A DNA stretch of 47,373 nucleotides, taken from positions 1 to 47,373 of the forward strand of contig DATCTV010000052.1 in the NCBI GenBank assembly GCA_036567785.1. Reading direction: 5' to 3'. Shown one piece after another: positions 23,060-32,258 of the stretch (within the stretch, counting starts at the first letter, position 1; each line of letters opens with the position of its first letter). Position numbers and translations under genes: made by a program. The stretch is from Desulfomonilia bacterium. GTDB taxonomy: Bacteria > Desulfobacterota > Desulfomonilia > UBA1062. The notes under the pieces were generated by a model. It was not told where the DNA came from. It made no database searches and was given only the letters and a program-made list of their open reading frames with translations.

Positions 23060-24790
23060 GTGTTCAAAGACTTTTACGGATGGATTCAACTTGGAATATT
23101 CATCATTCTGCTGATCTGTCTGACCAAACCCTTTGGCATTTATCTGATGAAGGTTCTCGATCCTTCAGGCAGGACATTACTTGACCCCATTTTAAAGCCA
23201 GTAGAGAAATTCATATATAAGACAACAGGAATAAATCCTGAAAAAACTCAAACATGGAAGGCATATCTTTTTTCTCTGCTGCTGTTCAGTTTAATCGGGT
23301 TCACGATGACATTTGTAATTCTGATTTTTCAGCGCTTCCTTCCACTCAACCCGCAAAAGCTTCCAGGGCTCAGCTGGCATCTGGCATTCAATACGGCGGC
23401 GAGTTTCACCACGAATACCAACTGGCAGAGCTATGCGGGTGAGAAGACGATGTCATATTTTTCACAGATGGTGGCGCTCACCTTCCATAACTTTGCCTCA
23501 GCCGCTTCCGGAATCGCAGCAGCGGCAGCCCTTGTCAGGGGGGTTGCATCAAACGCTTCGAAAACCATCGGAAATTTCTGGTCTGATATCGTAAGGCTTA
23601 ATCTTTATCTGCTGATACCAGCCTCTATAATTTTCGCCGTTTTTCTTGTCTCGGAGGGAGTAGTTGACAACTTCAGGGCATATGATTCTGTTTCTGCCTT
23701 TAATAATGCCTCAGTTCCAGCCCAGATAATAGCACAGGGGCCTGTGGCCTCGCAGGAGGCAGTAAAAATGCTCGGCACGAACGGTGGCGGGTTTATGGGT
23801 GCCAATTCAGCGCATCCATTCGAGAACCCGACACCTCTTACCAACTTTGTCCAGATGCTTTCTATTTTCCTGATCCCTGCCGGGCTGACCTGGTATTACG
23901 GCAGAATGACGGGAAACCAGCGCCACGGATGGACGATATTTTATGTCATGCTTGCACTCTTCCTTGCGTTCATGCTCGTCTGCTGGCATGAGGAGGATTC
24001 GGGAAATCCGGCGTTTGCATCACTCGGTATCGACCTGGCCGCGGGGAATATGGAGGGAAAAGAAGTGCGGTTCGGCATATTCGGGTCATCACTGTTCGCA
24101 GCCGTTACAACAAGCGCATCCTGCGGGGCGGTCAATTCGATGTTCGATTCCTATACCCCGCTGGGCGGCCTTGTCTCATTGCTCAACATCCAGCTGGGTG
24201 AGATCATATTCGGAGGCGTTGGCTCGGGTCTTTACGGCATGATCGTCTTTATTGTCCTTACGGTTTTTCTCTCGGGACTCATGACAGGCCGGACGCCGGA
24301 ATATCTCGGGAAGAAGATCGAGGCCTATGAAGTAAAGGCCGGGGTCCTGTTCATAATGGTTCCCGTGCTTGTCATACTCGGATTCACCTCCGCTGCCGCG
24401 GTCAGCGGATGGGGCCTTGCCGGGCTTAACAATGCTGGGCCGCACGGGCTTACAGAGATGCTTTACGCATTTTCTTCCGCTGCCGGAAACAACGGCAGCG
24501 CCTTTGCCGGACTTAATGCCGACACTCCATGGTATAATGTCATGCTCGGTATTTCGATGATTGCAGGACGGTTCCTTATGATCGCGCCGGAACTGGCCCT
24601 TGCGGGCAGTCTTGCGGCAAAAAAACATACTACGGATGGTTCAGGGTCGTTTCCGGTGACAGGACTCCTTTTTGCATTTCTGCTGGCGTTTGTAATACTT
24701 ATTGTAGGTGCGCTCACTTTCCTGCCGGTGCTTTCACTGGGGCCGATTGTAGAGCATATGCTCATGCTGGAATCAGGCGTCCTGTTTTAG
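23060..24790 (+). CDS. kdpA: Potassium-transporting ATPase subunit A
   Basis: The K+-selective channel-like subunit of the high-affinity Kdp ATPase in the inner membrane. 576 residues with about ten membrane spans. Typical KdpA segments are FNTAASFTTNTNWQSYAGE, LGTNGGGFMGANSAHPFENPTP and VTTSASCGAVNSMFDS, which carry the selectivity-filter loops. It starts at a GTG (23060) preceded by GGAGGAGAAGAGG, 16 bases after kdpF. The family's usual length is about 560. Confidence 0.97.
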   Translation: MFKDFYGWIQLGIFIILLICLTKPFGIYLMKVLDPSGRTLLDPILKPVEKFIYKTTGINPEKTQTWKAYLFSLLLFSLIGFTMTFVILIFQRFLPLNPQKLPGLSWHLAFNTAASFTTNTNWQSYAGEKTMSYFSQMVALTFHNFASAASGIAAAAALVRGVASNASKTIGNFWSDIVRLNLYLLIPASIIFAVFLVSEGVVDNFRAYDSVSAFNNASVPAQIIAQGPVASQEAVKMLGTNGGGFMGANSAHPFENPTPLTNFVQMLSIFLIPAGLTWYYGRMTGNQRHGWTIFYVMLALFLAFMLVCWHEEDSGNPAFASLGIDLAAGNMEGKEVRFGIFGSSLFAAVTTSASCGAVNSMFDSYTPLGGLVSLLNIQLGEIIFGGVGSGLYGMIVFIVLTVFLSGLMTGRTPEYLGKKIEAYEVKAGVLFIMVPVLVILGFTSAAAVSGWGLAGLNNAGPHGLTEMLYAFSSAAGNNGSAFAGLNADTPWYNVMLGISMIAGRFLMIAPELALAGSLAAKKHTTDGSGSFPVTGLLFAFLLAFVILIVGALTFLPVLSLGPIVEHMLMLESGVLF

Positions 24791-24799
24791 GGATTGAAG

Positions 24800-26821
24800 A
24801 TGTCTGCAAAAACACATTCGCTCTTTGATAAAAAAATATTGATACCCGCCATACGGGATTCGTTTGAAAAGCTAAATCCGGGGAACCTTATTAAAAACCC
24901 TGTCATATTCGTTACCGAGGCAGGCGCCGCAATCTCGACAATAGAGCTTTTCATGAACAGAGGCACTCCTTATGCATTTTTCAATCTCCAGATCACCGTG
25001 TGGCTGTGGTTTACCGTGCTGTTCGCAAACTTTGCAGAGGCAATGGCCGAAGGTAGGGGAAAGGCTCAGGCCGATACGCTCAGGAAAACCCGCAAAGAGA
25101 CTTTTGCAAATCGTCTGAAACCGGACGGTTCGGTTGAGAGTGTAGTTTCTGATGATCTTAAGAAGTCGGACATCCTCATGGTCTCGGCGGGTGAAGTGAT
25201 CCCGGCGGACGGAGAGATAATAGAGGGTGTTGCTATGGTTGACGAGTCGGCCATTACGGGCGAATCCGCACCTGTCGTAAGGGAAGCCGGCGGCGACAGG
25301 AGTTCGGTTGTGGGCGGTACTAAGGTGCTGACAGATTTCATCATTATGAGAGTATCCACAAATCCCGGCGAGAGCTTTCTCGATCACATGATATCCCTGA
25401 TCGAAGGGGCAAAAAGGAAAAAGACCCCCAATGAGATTGCGCTAACCATATTGCTGTCAGCGCTTACAATAATATTCCTGGCTGTCATCATATCGCTCAA
25501 GTTTTTCAGCATATATTCAGGCCTCGCATTATCCATAACCGTGCTGGCCGCACTTCTGGTATGCCTTATTCCGACGACGATAGGCGGCCTTCTGAGTGCA
25601 ATCGGCATTGCCGGGATCGACCGTATGGTGCAGAAAAACGTGCTTGCCATGAGCGGCCGCGCGGTTGAAGCGGCGGGTGACGTCGATGTGCTGCTGCTCG
25701 ATAAGACAGGAACGATTACTCTCGGCGACAGGCAGGCCGTTGCATTCATTCCTTCGGCAGGTGTAAGCATCGAGGAGCTTGCGAGCGCCGCACAGCTTTC
25801 CTCTCTCGCGGATGAAACACCTGAAGGAAGGAGCATCGTGGTTCTGGCCAAGGAATACGGGCTTCGCGGCCGCTCGATTGCCGAAATGCCGCATGCCGTG
25901 TTTGTAAATTTCTCGGCACAGACAAGGATGAGCGGTGTCGATATAGACGGCAAAAGCATCAGGAAAGGCTCCACGGATGTTATTACGAAGTTCGCAGGGA
26001 AGCCTCTTCCTGAAGACATCGTAAAATCGGTAGAGTCAATTGCGCAGACAGGAGGCACCCCGCTTATCGTGGCTGAGAACGACAGGATCCTGGGCGCAAT
26101 CCATTTAAAGGACATTGTAAAGGGCGGCCTTAAGGACAGGTTCGAGCGTTTCAGGGCAATGGGCATAAAGACCGTCATGATAACGGGGGACAATTACCTC
26201 ACGGCATCGGCCATTGCGAAAGAGGCAGGTGTGGACGACTTTGTGGCCGAAGCGAGACCGGAAGATAAGCTTGCCATCATCAGAAGGGAGCAGGCCATGG
26301 GTCATATGGTTGCAATGACCGGAGACGGCACAAATGATGCACCCGCGCTTGCCCAGGCCGATGTCGGAGTTGCCATGAATACCGGTACACAGGCTGCAAA
26401 AGAGGCCGGCAACATGATTGACCTCGATTCAAATCCCACAAAGCTGATCGAAGTGGTCGAGACAGGCAAGCAGATGCTTATTACGAGAGGGGCGCTCACC
26501 ACGTTCAGCATTGCTAACGACGTCGCCAAATATTTTGCGATAATTCCTGCAATGCTGGTAAGCGTGTTTCCCGTCATGGCGCCGTTCAATATCATGAGGC
26601 TCAATTCCCCTCAGAGTGCGATACTGAGTGCGGTAATCTTCAATGCCCTTATCATTATAGGGCTGATTCCTCTTGCCCTCAGAGGTGTCAGGTTCAGGCC
26701 GGTAAGTGCTTCATCGATGCTCAGGAGGAACCTTTTCATATACGGCCTCGGTGGCGTTATTGCACCCTTTCCGGGCATCAAGATCATAGACATGATCATT
26801 CATGCTCTTGGTGCCGCATAA
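24800..26821 (+). CDS. kdpB: Potassium-transporting ATPase subunit B
   Basis: The P-type ATPase subunit that hydrolyses ATP to drive K+ uptake. 673 residues. The phosphorylated Asp301 lies in [13 protein letters not shown]. The hinge motif [20 protein letters not shown], actuator motif [19 protein letters not shown] and ion-path segment [18 protein letters not shown] are all present. The ATG at 24800 follows AGGGA by 6 bases; a TTG at 24794 is also in frame. It sits 9 bases after kdpA and abuts kdpC. Confidence 0.97.
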   Translation: MSAKTHSLFDKKILIPAIRDSFEKLNPGNLIKNPVIFVTEAGAAISTIELFMNRGTPYAFFNLQITVWLWFTVLFANFAEAMAEGRGKAQADTLRKTRKETFANRLKPDGSVESVVSDDLKKSDILMVSAGEVIPADGEIIEGVAMVDESAITGESAPVVREAGGDRSSVVGGTKVLTDFIIMRVSTNPGESFLDHMISLIEGAKRKKTPNEIALTILLSALTIIFLAVIISLKFFSIYSGLALSITVLAALLVCLIPTTIGGLLSAIGIAGIDRMVQKNVLAMSGRAVEAAGDVDVLLLDKTGTITLGDRQAVAFIPSAGVSIEELASAAQLSSLADETPEGRSIVVLAKEYGLRGRSIAEMPHAVFVNFSAQTRMSGVDIDGKSIRKGSTDVITKFAGKPLPEDIVKSVESIAQTGGTPLIVAENDRILGAIHLKDIVKGGLKDRFERFRAMGIKTVMITGDNYLTASAIAKEAGVDDFVAEARPEDKLAIIRREQAMGHMVAMTGDGTNDAPALAQADVGVAMNTGTQAAKEAGNMIDLDSNPTKLIEVVETGKQMLITRGALTTFSIANDVAKYFAIIPAMLVSVFPVMAPFNIMRLNSPQSAILSAVIFNALIIIGLIPLALRGVRFRPVSASSMLRRNLFIYGLGGVIAPFPGIKIIDMIIHALGAA

Positions 26822-26833
26822 ATGGAAATAATC

Positions 26834-27439
26834 ATGAAAAAAATCATTACCGAGATCAGAACGGCCGTTGTCATGACACTTTTGATCGGGATAATCTGCT
26901 GCGGAATATACCCCGCTCTTGTTTGGGGTCTGGCGCAGTGGCTGTTCAATGATAATGCGAACGGTTCATTGATTGTCAAGGATTCGAAAATCGCAGGTTC
27001 AAGGCTCCTGGCAAGAGGATTTACAGGTGATTCCTATTTCCATCCCAGACCTTCCGCAGCCGGTACGGGCTATGATGCGGCAGGATCTGGCGGGAGCAAT
27101 CTGGGGCCGCTTTCAAAAAGGCTCTACGATTCAGTTAAAGAAAGGGCGGAGGCTTACAGGAGGATTAACGGTCTGGCCCCGGATGAGACTGTCCCGGTAG
27201 ACGCCGTGACTGCTTCAGCCAGCGGGCTTGATCCTCATATCAGCCCAGGGAATGCATTGATTCAGGCGAAAAGGGTTGCAAAGGCAAGAGGCATGAGCCA
27301 AGAAACCGTAATAAAGCTGGTGGAGCATAATACGAAGGGCAGGCGGCTGGGCGTGTTCGGCGAGCCACGCGTGAATGTCCTTATGCTGAACATCGATCTT
27401 GACAGGCAGGAAAAAGCGGATGGAAGCAAACAGGGCTGA
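26834..27439 (+). CDS. kdpC: Potassium-transporting ATPase subunit C
   Basis: A single-span subunit that assists ATP binding and assembly of KdpFABC. 201 residues: a membrane segment at ~10-32 and a periplasmic domain with NGSLIVKDSKIAGSRLLAR, YFHPRPSAAGTGYDAAGSGGSNLGP, DAVTASASGLDPHISPGNAL and a C-terminal LGVFGEPRVNVLMLN. These are all KdpC hallmarks. I prefer the ATG at 26834 because GGA lies 7 bases before it and it gives the usual short N-terminus; an ATG at 26822 is also in frame and abuts the kdpB stop. The gene overlaps the next by 20 bases. Confidence 0.95.
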   Translation: MKKIITEIRTAVVMTLLIGIICCGIYPALVWGLAQWLFNDNANGSLIVKDSKIAGSRLLARGFTGDSYFHPRPSAAGTGYDAAGSGGSNLGPLSKRLYDSVKERAEAYRRINGLAPDETVPVDAVTASASGLDPHISPGNALIQAKRVAKARGMSQETVIKLVEHNTKGRRLGVFGEPRVNVLMLNIDLDRQEKADGSKQG

Positions 27440-29087
27440 TTCGTTTCTCAAAATGATCCAGGGCTCAAAACGGGGCCGTCTGAAGGTCTACCTCGGCTAT
27501 GCCGCGGGAGTGGGCAAGACCTATGAAATGCTCCAGGAAGCGCACAGGCTTCAGGCTTCAGGCGTGGACGTGGTGGTGGGACTTGTCGAAACTCACGGAC
27601 GAAAAGAAACAGGGGCGCTGCTTAATGGCCTTGAAATCATCCCCCGCATCCGCCATGAGTACAGGGGAATCACGCTTGAGGAGATGGACACCGATGCGAT
27701 AATTTCCAGAAGGCCTCAGGTGGTTCTTGTCGACGAACTGGCTCATACGAATGTCCCGGGCGGCAGGTATGCCAAACGATACGAGGATGTCCAGAAGATA
27801 CTCTCGGCAGGGATACACGTCATAACGACGCTCAACATACAGCACATTGAAAGCCTTTATAACATCGTGGAAAAAGCATCAGGCGTAAAGGTTCTCGAAA
27901 GGATACCGGATTCTGTTCTTGCAGATGCGGATGAGATCGTAAACGTGGACCTTACCATAGAGGATCTTACCGACAGGCTGAAACAGGGCAAGATATACCC
28001 TCACGAAAGGGTGGAAAAGGCCCTTTCAAACTTCTTCAGGAAGGCCAACCTCGAGCAGCTGAGAGAGCTGGCACTGAGGGAGCTGGCTTCCCAGATCGAT
28101 CTTAAGACAAGAGAGACAAACGGGGAAGAAGCTGCCTCGACCCCTGATCAGATAATGGTGTGCCTGAGCTCCATGGGGCCCAACAGCGAAAAACTTCTAA
28201 GGTATGCCTCAAGGTTTGCAGGCAGGCTCAACAGGAACTGGTATGCGGTATATATACAGACCCCTTCGGAAGACCCTGCGAATGTCGATTCAAAAACCCA
28301 GCGCATTCTCAACGACACACTCACGCTTGCCAAACAGCTTGGCGCCCTTGTCTTCACATATAAGGGGCAAGATATAGCGGCGACGATACTTCAGTTTGCA
28401 AGGGAATACAGGGTGGGACATATCATTCTTGGCAGCCCCGCATTAATGCCATGGTGGAAACGGCTTCTGGGAAAAAAGGACATCGCAGAAAGGCTGATGC
28501 ACGAAAGCAGTGATACGACAATCGTTGTTCTTGATACGAAGAAACCGGCAATAGCGGAGAGTATAGATGAAGAAAAGCCTGCCGAAATTTTAAAATCCCT
28601 TTCACCGTCCTCATCCGCCAACGCGAACCTCTTGAGCAGGTTCATGCCCGAAGAGGGGATTATCATCTACAAGGACAGCATAGGCAAAGATGAGGTATTA
28701 AAAGATCTGTGCAGTCTTGCAGCAGGATTTTCAGGCATGGAGGATCCCGGAATGATTCTTTCAGCTGTACTTGAAAGGGAAAGCCAGGGATCGACGTTTT
28801 ATAACGAGGGCGCTGCCCTGCCGCATGCAAGGATCAGCGGGCTCAGAAAAAGTGTTGTGGTGCTGGGGTTAACTAAAGGCGGCGTGTCAGGGTCCGGTAC
28901 AGACAAACCTGTTCAATGCGTGTTCCTGCTGCTTTCACCGCTTGAGCATCCCGACATGCAGGTGCGTCTGCTGGGACTCATCAGCAGGACATTAATGGAT
29001 AAGGAGCTGACAGAAAAACTGCTCGCTTCCGGGACTTCAAAAGAAGCCTACGATACGCTCGCTAACTGGGAATATAAAAGACAATAG
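27420..29087 (+). CDS. KdpD-like sensor domain fused to Usp and PTS EIIA(Ntr)-like domains, no kinase
   Basis: 555 residues, probably cytoplasmic. Residues ~18-230 are the KdpD N-terminal domain, with Walker A YAAGVGKTYEML (Lys33, Thr34) and VLVDELAHTNVPG. Residues ~245-385 form the KdpD-type universal-stress domain, including GHIILGSPALMPWWKRLLG. Normally membrane spans, HisKA and HATPase domains follow. Instead, residues ~415-550 form a PTS EIIA type-2 domain with the phosphorylatable His469 in GAALPHARISGLRKSVVVLG and VFLLLSPLEHPDMQVRLLG. In E. coli, EIIA(Ntr) (PtsN) binds KdpD and modulates kdp expression, so this fusion joins partners known elsewhere. It overlaps the end of kdpC and is the last gene of the operon. 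A role tuning the kinase at 21116-22957 or the pump is inference. Start chosen at ATG 27420, after AGGAAAAAG. Confidence 0.9.
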   Translation: MEANRADSFLKMIQGSKRGRLKVYLGYAAGVGKTYEMLQEAHRLQASGVDVVVGLVETHGRKETGALLNGLEIIPRIRHEYRGITLEEMDTDAIISRRPQVVLVDELAHTNVPGGRYAKRYEDVQKILSAGIHVITTLNIQHIESLYNIVEKASGVKVLERIPDSVLADADEIVNVDLTIEDLTDRLKQGKIYPHERVEKALSNFFRKANLEQLRELALRELASQIDLKTRETNGEEAASTPDQIMVCLSSMGPNSEKLLRYASRFAGRLNRNWYAVYIQTPSEDPANVDSKTQRILNDTLTLAKQLGALVFTYKGQDIAATILQFAREYRVGHIILGSPALMPWWKRLLGKKDIAERLMHESSDTTIVVLDTKKPAIAESIDEEKPAEILKSLSPSSSANANLLSRFMPEEGIIIYKDSIGKDEVLKDLCSLAAGFSGMEDPGMILSAVLERESQGSTFYNEGAALPHARISGLRKSVVVLGLTKGGVSGSGTDKPVQCVFLLLSPLEHPDMQVRLLGLISRTLMDKELTEKLLASGTSKEAYDTLANWEYKRQ

Positions 29088-29145
29088 AGTGAGCAAACTA
29101 CATGCTCCGGCAAACATAAGCGTATAATATCACATCAAGGCGTTA

Positions 29146-29170
29146 ACCGGCAGTGATTGCAACTGCCGGT
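29146..29170. terminator. Bidirectional hairpin terminator between convergent operons
   Basis: A perfect 9-bp stem ACCGGCAGT/ACTGCCGGT with a 7-nt loop, midway between the end of the kdp operon (29087) and the end of the leftward acyl-CoA synthetase gene (29203). No strong T-run on either side. Confidence 0.6.
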
Positions 29171-29202
29171 CCGCTCCTGAAGGGATAGTTATTATCAATC
29201 CG

Positions 29203-31008
29203 TCAGTCCGAATACATGTTTTCTATCTCTTTCTCATACCTCTTGTTGATGACATTGCGTTTGAGTTTGAGCGTAGGCGTCAGCTCATCCGTTTCCTGGG
29301 ACCATTCTTTATCGAGGAGCGTGAACTTCTTGATTTTCTCGACCCTGCCCAGATGTTCCGTGCTCTTTCTGACCTCATCCTCAAAGAGCGCCTTCACTTC
29401 GGGCATGGCAAGGAGATTCCTCCTCGAATCCGTTTCGATTCCATGCCCGGCGGCCCATTTTTTCAATTCCGGGAATGCCGGTACAATGAGTGCGGTCAGA
29501 TAGTTGCGGTTGTCACCGATGACTGCAGCCTGTTCGATAAAAGAAGACGTCTTCAAGCTGTTTTCTATATTCTGCGGTGAGATGTTTTTGCCTCCGGATG
29601 TGATGATGAGGTCCTTTTTCCTGTCCGTAATGACAAGAAAACCGTCCTCATCCCATTTGCCGACGTCCCCGGTGAGGAACCACCCGTCCCGCATGGAATC
29701 CTCCGTCAGGTCAGGCTTGTTGTGGTAGCCAAGGAAGTTGTTCCCCCGGATAAGGATTTCTCCATCGGGCGCAAGTTCCACTTCGAATCCTGGCATGGCC
29801 TTGCCCACAGTCCCGTAACGGCATTCTTCAAAGGTGGTCATTGTGCCGCCGATTGTCTCGCTGAGACCATAGAACTCTATTACCTGAATTCCGATACTAT
29901 GCACGAACTCACCTATCTCGGCGGATAACGGCGCACCGGCAGAGACTGCGAACTGGAGACGGCCGCCAAGGCCGTTGCGGATTTTTCCGAATACGAGGGA
30001 GTCAGCGGCCTTCCATGCGAGGCCGAGCCACAGGGGAAGCGGCTTGTGTGCATTGAGACGCCTGCTCCGGCTCTTTCCAGTCATGATTGCCATATTGAAG
30101 ATAAGGCGTTTTATTAACGGTCCGTTCGAGGCTGTCCCGACGATCCTGGCATGCATCTTTTCGAAAATCCTGGGCACGGCGCAGAAATATGTCGGCCTTA
30201 CCTCCGCCATATTCTGGGCCAGGGTATCAATGGTCTCGGCCAGGGCCAGCGGTACATTCCGGAAGATATTATAATAGTAGCCGGACACGCGGGGGTAGAA
30301 GTGTGAAAGGGGAAGGACCAGCAGGCACAGACTCTTCCGGTTATCGATCCTTATGAGCCGGTCTATGGAGTTAAGTACATGACTGATGTTCAGGTGGCTC
30401 ATCATGCAGCCCTTGGGCGGGCCGGTAGTCCCCGAGGTGTATACGATTGTGGCCAGGTCGCCCGGCTTCACACGTTTGCGCCTCTCGGCAATGACATCCG
30501 AGACCTCTGCCAGAGAAGAGCGTCCGGTTTCCAGCAGGGCCGCGAATGATATGACATCTCCCTCTGCTTCACCGTCGATAATGATTATCTTCGGTCTTTG
30601 TCTCTGGTCGGGAAACGCGTTTTTGATCTTATCTAGTTGCTCCCTGTTCTCCACGATCACTATACCGGCATCGGAGTCGTTTATGATATAAGCGCACTGT
30701 TCCGGCGTGTTGGTATGGTAGATGGGCACGTTGACCCCGCACGCCGCCATGATGCCGAGGTCTGCTATTATCCATTCCAGCCTGTTATAGGACAGGATAC
30801 ATACCTTATCACCGGGCTCAAGACCTAGTTTCACGAAGCCTGCGGCACAGCATGTCACCAGTTCCTTCAGGTCTTGCCAGCTGAGGTCTTCATAAGCCCC
30901 GCCTTTTTCCCGTTTATACTTGATGATTGCCCTGTGAGGGTCTGAAGCTGCATAGCGATCCATAAGATCCGTAAGGATGAACTCTTCAAATGGTTTTGTC
31001 ATTGTCAT
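29203..31008 (-). CDS. Long-chain acyl-CoA synthetase (AMP-forming)
   Basis: Activates a carboxylic acid to its CoA thioester via an acyl-adenylate. A 601-residue ANL-superfamily enzyme with the AMP-binding P-loop TIVYTSGTTGPPKGCMMSH, motif EFYGLSETIGG, the GWFLTGDVGKWDEDGFLVI hinge region and KDLIITSGGKNISPQNIEN. It most resembles FadD15/long-chain ligases because of the extended LKLKRNVINKRYEKEIE C-terminus. It is the last gene of a leftward five-gene operon, and its ATG overlaps the stop of the dehydratase subunit gene upstream by four bases. The true substrate is unknown. Confidence 0.9.
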   Translation of the reverse strand: MTMTKPFEEFILTDLMDRYAASDPHRAIIKYKREKGGAYEDLSWQDLKELVTCCAAGFVKLGLEPGDKVCILSYNRLEWIIADLGIMAACGVNVPIYHTNTPEQCAYIINDSDAGIVIVENREQLDKIKNAFPDQRQRPKIIIIDGEAEGDVISFAALLETGRSSLAEVSDVIAERRKRVKPGDLATIVYTSGTTGPPKGCMMSHLNISHVLNSIDRLIRIDNRKSLCLLVLPLSHFYPRVSGYYYNIFRNVPLALAETIDTLAQNMAEVRPTYFCAVPRIFEKMHARIVGTASNGPLIKRLIFNMAIMTGKSRSRRLNAHKPLPLWLGLAWKAADSLVFGKIRNGLGGRLQFAVSAGAPLSAEIGEFVHSIGIQVIEFYGLSETIGGTMTTFEECRYGTVGKAMPGFEVELAPDGEILIRGNNFLGYHNKPDLTEDSMRDGWFLTGDVGKWDEDGFLVITDRKKDLIITSGGKNISPQNIENSLKTSSFIEQAAVIGDNRNYLTALIVPAFPELKKWAAGHGIETDSRRNLLAMPEVKALFEDEVRKSTEHLGRVEKIKKFTLLDKEWSQETDELTPTLKLKRNVINKRYEKEIENMYSD

Positions 31009-32255
31009 AGCGAATACCCCTTTCGAGAAAGCAGCATTTCCATAAATGCGTCTGCACGTGTCTGGAACTGTGCGGTGGAGAAGTTCCTGTCGTCCATATG
31101 GTCGGCATCGATGATGAGCGCAGGAATGTCCATCTCTTCAAGCTCCCGTTTGATGTCCATCTGGCCCAGAGTTATCGGCACGCATGACTTGTTCCTGTGG
31201 AGTATTGCCCCGTCGATTGCATACTCTCGGCAGGCCTTCAGGACCATTTCCTTGCGTTTCTTGATTGACACGCAGGATACGAGCGGGTAGGAGGTCAGGG
31301 TCTTACGGGCCAGGGTTTCCATCGGATTGTCCGCATCGAGACGCAGCGACCATGCAGCGGAATATGTCTCTGCCACAACCACCCCTCCCATCTTCTCGAA
31401 GTAGTTGAAGAGTCCCATATTGTACCACAGCGGGATATTGTCCCAGAATAGCCTGACCTTTTCGTTTTCAAGTATACCAACTTTTTGTTCTGCTCTCTCT
31501 TTCAATTCGTCTCTTACACGGGTCAGGTAGTCGACTGCCGTCTGCGTACCCTGCCGTGTCACCATAACGAACATGATGCCTATCTCCGAGGCCGAGATCG
31601 GAGTGGGGATGAAACGCCGGTAGCTCATGATCTCGTCCCAGAGCTCACAGGCCTTGTCCGAAAGCCTCACGACTTCCTTTAGCCTGTCATAGTCGAGTTT
31701 CCGGCCGGTTACTTCTTCGAGGAAATTCACAAGCCGCTTCATTTCGAAAACGGCATAATTCATATGGTGGTCCCTGATGTTCTCGATGGCGACCTGAGGC
31801 ATGTCGGCATAGAAGGTCCGTGCCTGAGGGAATCTCCTCATGAGGGCCTGAAAGATTTTCATGACCGGTGAGCATCCGCCCTGCGGCGGCAGTATTATGT
31901 CCGGCTCTGGCAGGCCGCCAAGGGGGTTGTCCGGCCCTCCCATCATGCCGTGAACATAGCCGATTATGTTCCTGAGATATCCGCACAGGTCACGCGAGTA
32001 GCCCATGCCCTCGCAGACCTCGAAGTTTTTGTGGGTAAGTCCGAATGCGGCGCAGACGGGGGACCAGTTTTCCGGAAAGACGGGCTGCAATCCCATGGCA
32101 TAGAACAGCTCGATACCGCCGTTCATCGGGGGCATCCACCCTACAGGCCTGCCTTCCTTCTTCGCCTCATGACACTCCTGGTAGTATTCAGCAATAATAA
32201 GTGGAAGCTCCTTAGCCGTGTTCAGTCTTTTCTTTGATTTTGAACTCTTCTCCAT
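31005..32255 (-). CDS. 2-hydroxyacyl-CoA dehydratase family subunit (HgdB/BcrB-like), first of a pair
   Basis: A 416-residue member of the 2-hydroxyacyl-CoA dehydratase/benzoyl-CoA reductase fold. In the family each subunit holds a [4Fe-4S] cluster through cysteines and takes part in ketyl-radical chemistry. Cysteines in likely ligand positions occur in WSPVCAAFGLTHKNFEVC, YSRDLCGYLRN and PPQGGCSPVMK. It follows the partner subunit gene by only 3 bases and overlaps the downstream ligase start by 4, so the three are coupled. The ATP-dependent activator (HgdC/FldI type) is not in the window. Dehydration of a 2-hydroxyacyl-CoA versus reduction of an aromatic CoA ester cannot be decided from the sequence. 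Confidence 0.88.
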   Translation of the reverse strand: MEKSSKSKKRLNTAKELPLIIAEYYQECHEAKKEGRPVGWMPPMNGGIELFYAMGLQPVFPENWSPVCAAFGLTHKNFEVCEGMGYSRDLCGYLRNIIGYVHGMMGGPDNPLGGLPEPDIILPPQGGCSPVMKIFQALMRRFPQARTFYADMPQVAIENIRDHHMNYAVFEMKRLVNFLEEVTGRKLDYDRLKEVVRLSDKACELWDEIMSYRRFIPTPISASEIGIMFVMVTRQGTQTAVDYLTRVRDELKERAEQKVGILENEKVRLFWDNIPLWYNMGLFNYFEKMGGVVVAETYSAAWSLRLDADNPMETLARKTLTSYPLVSCVSIKKRKEMVLKACREYAIDGAILHRNKSCVPITLGQMDIKRELEEMDIPALIIDADHMDDRNFSTAQFQTRADAFMEMLLSRKGYSL

Positions 32256-32258
32256 CTT

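Noticed and set aside
25384-26193. A 269-codon open frame on the - strand.
   Set aside because: It is the mirror of kdpB, with low-complexity Ser/Pro-rich composition typical of antisense frames.
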